From Candidatus Saliniplasma halalkaliphilum (lineage in GTDB: Archaea; Thermoplasmatota; Thermoplasmata; Halarchaeoplasmatales; Halarchaeoplasmataceae), in assembly GCA_019594235.1 (NCBI GenBank), contig JAFDTG010000064.1:1-8969 (forward strand): a DNA stretch of 8,969 nt. The letters run 5' to 3'. The position numbers and the translations under genes were made by a program. Every line of letters begins with the position of its first letter. Position 1 is the stretch's first letter. This document shows positions 5,943 through 8,969 of this stretch, in pieces. The notes under the pieces were generated by a model that had not been told where the DNA came from, did not search any database, and was given only the letters and a program-made list of their open reading frames with translations.

Positions 5943-6785
5943 TCACTTGTAAATAGCCCCTTCCGAGTGTTTCTTCTTTATAGGATGAAGAGTTACAGCC
6001 CATGCAGCTTGGGATATCACGAACGCCATAAATACCGTGGACAGAAGGTTGTTGATGTGACTCGGTATAATATAACTGACCTCGTAACTAAACCTGACCA
6101 TTTCATCACTATGCGTTACTATGTAATACTCCTCAAAATCCATATTTGGCATCTGGAATGTAAAATCATCACCTATACCAAATTCAGTTTCGAGATTAAG
6201 TCGCTCTCCTGGACCGTATTCATCTTTTCCAGGGTTGTAAATTCTTTTTGGTATTATATAAACGTCGACATGGTCACCTTGGGTAAAGTCTCCTCCTCCA
6301 ACTATCTCCAGCTTTACTTCGTTCGCTCTTAGGAAGTCAAATCTTCCACGAGAAGTAAATTCAACGACGTAGGAAGTCACCAATTCAGATTCACCCTCGA
6401 ACCTGTTGACCTCTTCAATTTGTTCTGAAAAGAAAGGTACGAAAGCAACGGCGAAAGCGATCAAAGCAACTATTATGATCGTAAATGCTTTTTTCATGGA
6501 CCTATCCGCCATCAAAAATTTAGCACTTTCACTATCCCGTTTTTTGATCTCGATCAGTCTGAATGCGATTGATTCCAAGGATAAAATGAATATCCAAATG
6601 AGAGCTGCGAGTAAGGCCCAAAAGATCGGAAGATAGAAGGGATTGAGCATAGCTCCCCTTATGTAGACTAAAAAAATGAAGATGGCTATGATACCTACTG
6701 TTTGAATTATATACGCAAACCTTTCTAACCTTTTAAGACCGGCAAGTTTATAGGTCCCTTCCAATCGGTCGTAATCTCCTTTCAT
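5943..6785 (-). CDS. Four-helix membrane protein with extracytoplasmic domain, unknown function
   Basis: The protein has 280 residues and I recognise no family. Predicted helices lie at about 23-42, 52-76, 99-119 and 246-266. Between the third and fourth helices is a soluble, beta-rich domain of about 125 residues (120-245) with SRGRFDFLRANEVKLEIVGGGDF and HVDVYIIPKRIYNPGKDEYGPG. The topology puts this domain outside the cell if the basic inter-helix loop (IEIKKRDSESAK, 78-89) and the C-terminal HPIKKKHSEG are inside. There are no cysteines, no lipobox and no catalytic motif. The ATG is supported by GGGTGA with a 4-nt spacer. It follows priS by 45 bp on the same strand and is probably cotranscribed with it. 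Its TGA touches the TGA of the convergent radical SAM gene. Confidence 0.88.
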   Translation of the reverse strand: MKGDYDRLEGTYKLAGLKRLERFAYIIQTVGIIAIFIFLVYIRGAMLNPFYLPIFWALLAALIWIFILSLESIAFRLIEIKKRDSESAKFLMADRSMKKAFTIIIVALIAFAVAFVPFFSEQIEEVNRFEGESELVTSYVVEFTSRGRFDFLRANEVKLEIVGGGDFTQGDHVDVYIIPKRIYNPGKDEYGPGERLNLETEFGIGDDFTFQMPNMDFEEYYIVTHSDEMVRFSYEVSYIIPSHINNLLSTVFMAFVISQAAWAVTLHPIKKKHSEGAIYK

Positions 6786-6789
6786 AGAC

Positions 6790-6795
6790 TCACCC
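6790..6795 (-). promoter_or_regulatory. Shine-Dalgarno GGGTGA
   Basis: GGGTGA lies 4 nt before the ATG at 6785 and matches the archaeal anti-Shine-Dalgarno region. It fixes the start of the four-helix membrane protein and fits an internal operon gene downstream of priS, unlike the leaderless-looking first genes of this window. Confidence 0.6.
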
Positions 6796-6830
6796 TAAAT
6801 ATTTTATTAATACTATAATCACGTATTCAT

Positions 6831-8075
6831 TTATAGGAGTTTCGCTCTATATTTAGAAATTATAAAAGGTGCTGCGAATTCAGGAACCGTCATTTTTTCG
6901 TCGAATTCTATATACTCACCACCTACTTTGATCTCGTTCAGTTCCGGTAATTTCTTCATGACCAATTCCTTTTTATCGGTGGATAGACATTTCGGTATGG
7001 CTTTTTCAAGGGGATCGAAATCAGCGAATTCGTTGATATTTATGGGAGTAACTTCTAGAAATGACCCTCCATGTATGGAAGTGGGAAGTCTGATCAACCT
7101 TTTGATATCCCCGGTAACCGGTTCATCCGTGGTACCTATTATCTGGGAACCTATCTCTCTGATATTCTTTTCATCCAAAACTCCCTCGATGATGCCTTTG
7201 AAACTATTGACGTTGACTTTTCCTTGTTCTGGAAATATATCTAACGTTCCTTCTTCTTTGACTCTCTTCCATTTTTCTTTATCATAAAGTTCCTTATAAA
7301 GCCCATCGGCTGTAGAATCACCGATCTTATGCTTCTCCTTCATCTCTTTTAAAACGGAGTCCCTTTCCATCTTTGACCATCTTTCAAGGAGCTGGATAGT
7401 CAATTTTCTCATTTTTTTACCCCACCCTCCAACATCTTCACCAGGAAGTTTCGGACTTTTTGCGATCTTTTTGAACTCCATAAAGCTATCAACTTCGATA
7501 TCTTCAGAAGGAAGTATCTCTGTCACATCCAACCCTATACCTGTAATATAATCAACCACTTCTCTTCTAGCTTGGCTGGACATGTTCAAAACTTTTTTAC
7601 TCCTGATATGGATGTGGTACCCTCGATGACCTGAAAAGTAGAGATGTAGTTCGTCCTCATCGAAACCGAAATCACCCATCAAAAAATCGTGTATCAGCAA
7701 TCGTGTTTTCTTCCTGACCTCTTCGAGCTGTTCCGGATAACTCAATACATCGCCTCCTGGGAGATGGTCGGCATCCAAGTCGAATACTAAATCCGCTCCG
7801 AGCCACTCTTTATTTTTCATAGGAACTTTTGGGTCGGAATAATAGGCCGTGGAATAATATGCGTGGAGCGGAGTCTTTTTTATCAGAAACTCAGATGCCT
7901 CTTTTTTAGTCGAGAACGCAACGGGCCTATGCATCCCTTTTCCACCCATGTAAACGAAGGCGAACTCTCTTCTAGTGAACCTGTATGGCAGGTACAGATC
8001 CAAACTGCTGTAATGATCCCTTAGAACCCTCGATAAGAACCGCCTAGTTTTGATTTCTGAATCCACGGCATCCAA
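6831..8075 (-). CDS. priS: DNA primase small (catalytic) subunit PriS
   Basis: The 414-residue protein, a normal to slightly long length, makes RNA/DNA primers at the replication fork together with PriL, which is not in the window. Archaeal PriS motifs appear in order: REFAFVYMGG (36-45), MHRPVAF (48-54), PLHAYYSTAYYSDP (69-82), the catalytic FDLDADHLPGG with D99 and D101, the nucleotide-binding SGHRGYHIH (148-156), and the third catalytic Asp in VTGDIKRLIRLPTSIHGG (D323), corresponding to the third acidic residue of the Pyrococcus enzyme. The only cysteine is C363, so the zinc-binding cysteine motif after the DxD strand in some archaeal primases is absent. The start is TTG at 8075, since a TAA lies just upstream in frame; GTG at 8066 (MDSEIKTRRFL) is a credible alternative. 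No Shine-Dalgarno is seen. It is divergent from the PAP2 gene. Confidence 0.97.
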   Translation of the reverse strand: MDAVDSEIKTRRFLSRVLRDHYSSLDLYLPYRFTRREFAFVYMGGKGMHRPVAFSTKKEASEFLIKKTPLHAYYSTAYYSDPKVPMKNKEWLGADLVFDLDADHLPGGDVLSYPEQLEEVRKKTRLLIHDFLMGDFGFDEDELHLYFSGHRGYHIHIRSKKVLNMSSQARREVVDYITGIGLDVTEILPSEDIEVDSFMEFKKIAKSPKLPGEDVGGWGKKMRKLTIQLLERWSKMERDSVLKEMKEKHKIGDSTADGLYKELYDKEKWKRVKEEGTLDIFPEQGKVNVNSFKGIIEGVLDEKNIREIGSQIIGTTDEPVTGDIKRLIRLPTSIHGGSFLEVTPININEFADFDPLEKAIPKCLSTDKKELVMKKLPELNEIKVGGEYIEFDEKMTVPEFAAPFIISKYRAKLL

Positions 8076-8121
8076 TCTTTAAAGGGTATAATAGGTTTTA
8101 CTGATTTTGAGAGAAAAATGA

Positions 8122-8129
8122 TTTATAAA
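8122..8129. promoter_or_regulatory. Palindromic TATA box in the priS / PAP2 divergent promoter
   Basis: TTTATAAA is a perfect palindrome, so it reads as a TATA box on both strands. On the plus strand its centre is about 31 bp before the ATG at 8157, giving a leader of about 6 nt and matching the lack of a Shine-Dalgarno. A-rich GAGAAAAATGA sits where a BRE would lie. On the minus strand it would give priS a leader of about 24 nt. A second AT-rich candidate for priS, TATTATA, is at 8087-8093. Confidence 0.55.
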
Positions 8130-8156
8130 GTGATTTGATTTAGTGTAGAAGTTAAT

Positions 8157-8969
8157 ATGTCTCCGCTGTACAAGGGACTGCTATGGTTCGTTCCAGGACT
8201 TATCATCCTTCTAGTTATATCATTTATAATATTTGACGAAGACGGTAAGATGGATTTAAGAGGTTTAAAACATACCCTATGGAAAGCTAGGGGAGGGTTC
8301 CTGATACTTTTTATCGTGATGGCACTTTTACAAATTGAGAATTTTATACACGATATCCATCCACCGGGATTCAGGGTGACATGGGTCTTTTACAGCATTG
8401 AAGGTGTGGGTCACGTGGTCTGGTTGCAGCAAACTCTAGGAAACTTTTATTTGATCCATGCATCATCTATCTTTTACGTTCTTGGCCTGTCATATTTCGT
8501 TATTTTTGCTCCTCTCTTTTTTTTGTTAAGGTGTGAAATAGATTTCTTTAATCAGTTTTGTAAAGCTTTAGCTGTGAATTACATGTTCTTACTACCAGGA
8601 TATTTATTATTACATGTGGTGGTTACTTCATATTATCGGCCTGGAGAAGTACAAGCACTTCTATACGATATTCCCCAGTACAATTCAATAGTTCTGTTAA
8701 CGAATAGGCAGACAAACTGTTTCCCCAGTGGTCACACCAGCATACCACTGACTATAACCCTTATAGCCAGGTACAGAGCCAAGTTAAAGAACCTACAGAT
8801 AATGGGTTTTGTTTTTGTGGCCCTCACAGTTTTCGTTATCATTTACCTAGGTATACACTGGTTGCTTGACATCCCTGCAGGTATCGCCGTAGCAGTATTT
8901 GCATATTGGTCCACTTCTAACGATAAATTCGACTGGCTTTTTAACAGGGTTACAGATCCCTTTGAAAGA
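8157..8969 (+). CDS. PAP2/Aur1-like membrane phosphatase or phosphotransferase, 3' end missing
   Basis: The frame is open from ATG 8157 to the window edge: 271 residues without a stop. It is polytopic, with hydrophobic segments at about 8-26, 46-60, 98-124, 138-157, 214-231 and 236-250. The PAP2 active-site motifs are present: SYYRPG (158-163) in the place of motif 1, NCFPSGHTS (187-195, H193) as motif 2, and YLGIHWLLDIPAG (230-242, H234 and D238) as motif 3. The Ser-Arg pair before the motif 3 histidine is missing. Motif 3 instead has the GxHxxxD form typical of Aur1/inositolphosphotransferase-like members. Such enzymes cleave or transfer phosphate groups on lipids, here possibly polyprenyl- or archaeol-linked phosphates (inference). 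The start lacks a Shine-Dalgarno and sits about 31 bp from a TATA box. Confidence 0.88.
   Translation, partial: MSPLYKGLLWFVPGLIILLVISFIIFDEDGKMDLRGLKHTLWKARGGFLILFIVMALLQIENFIHDIHPPGFRVTWVFYSIEGVGHVVWLQQTLGNFYLIHASSIFYVLGLSYFVIFAPLFFLLRCEIDFFNQFCKALAVNYMFLLPGYLLLHVVVTSYYRPGEVQALLYDIPQYNSIVLLTNRQTNCFPSGHTSIPLTITLIARYRAKLKNLQIMGFVFVALTVFVIIYLGIHWLLDIPAGIAVAVFAYWSTSNDKFDWLFNRVTDPFER

Noticed and set aside
5967..6332. Plus-strand 121-codon open frame over the four-helix membrane protein
   Set aside because: The minus-strand frame is longer, has coherent membrane topology and a Shine-Dalgarno; the plus frame shows neither.

Overview
The window looks like a piece of an archaeal chromosome, most likely from a euryarchaeal or Thermoplasmata-like lineage. 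The strongest evidence is an archaeal/eukaryotic-type primase catalytic subunit (PriS, minus strand 6831-8075). Supporting signs are TATA-like boxes about 27-32 bp upstream of starts that lack Shine-Dalgarno sites, GTG and TTG starts, frequent AGA/AGG/ATA codons, and a biotin-synthase-like radical SAM protein of an archaeal type. The DNA is moderately AT-rich throughout, and no block stands out by eye as foreign. No rRNA, tRNA, CRISPR array, insertion sequence or long repeat was seen.

Region 1 (minus strand, from about 5041 down to the left edge) is one tight gene chain. In transcription order it holds two tandem paralogous membrane proteins with C-terminal DUF4129-type domains (4156-4995 plus an upstream extension, and 3231-4097), a two-helix membrane protein with a charged soluble tail (2584-3234), a MoxR-family AAA+ ATPase (1637-2593), a DUF58 protein with a degenerate von Willebrand A-like domain (371-1636), and the start of a multi-helix membrane protein that runs off the window (1-368). 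From 4097 onward the genes overlap or lie within 2 bp of each other, so this is very probably one operon. MoxR/DUF58/DUF4129 sets are widespread but poorly understood. They are thought to be membrane-linked AAA+ chaperone or assembly systems, often with a transglutaminase-like protein, and no such catalytic domain is visible here.

Region 2 (plus strand, 5127-5942) is a lone radical SAM gene. It is divergent from the operon across about 85 bp and convergent, with no gap at all, with the next minus-strand gene.

Region 3 (minus strand, 8075 down to 5943) holds priS followed by an uncharacterised four-helix membrane protein with an extracytoplasmic domain. The two are probably cotranscribed.

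Region 4 (plus strand, 8157 to the right edge) is the start of a PAP2/Aur1-like membrane phosphatase or phosphotransferase, divergent from priS around a palindromic TATA box. No intergenic stretch exceeds about 90 bp.

Most notable points: the first DUF4129 gene has no usable start codon for its complete first helix, and a one-base change in an A5 run would restore a leaderless GTG start 27 bp from a TATA box; the MoxR gene has a well-placed Shine-Dalgarno only for a TTG start overlapping the upstream stop; and the tandem DUF4129 operon itself is an uncharacterised system.
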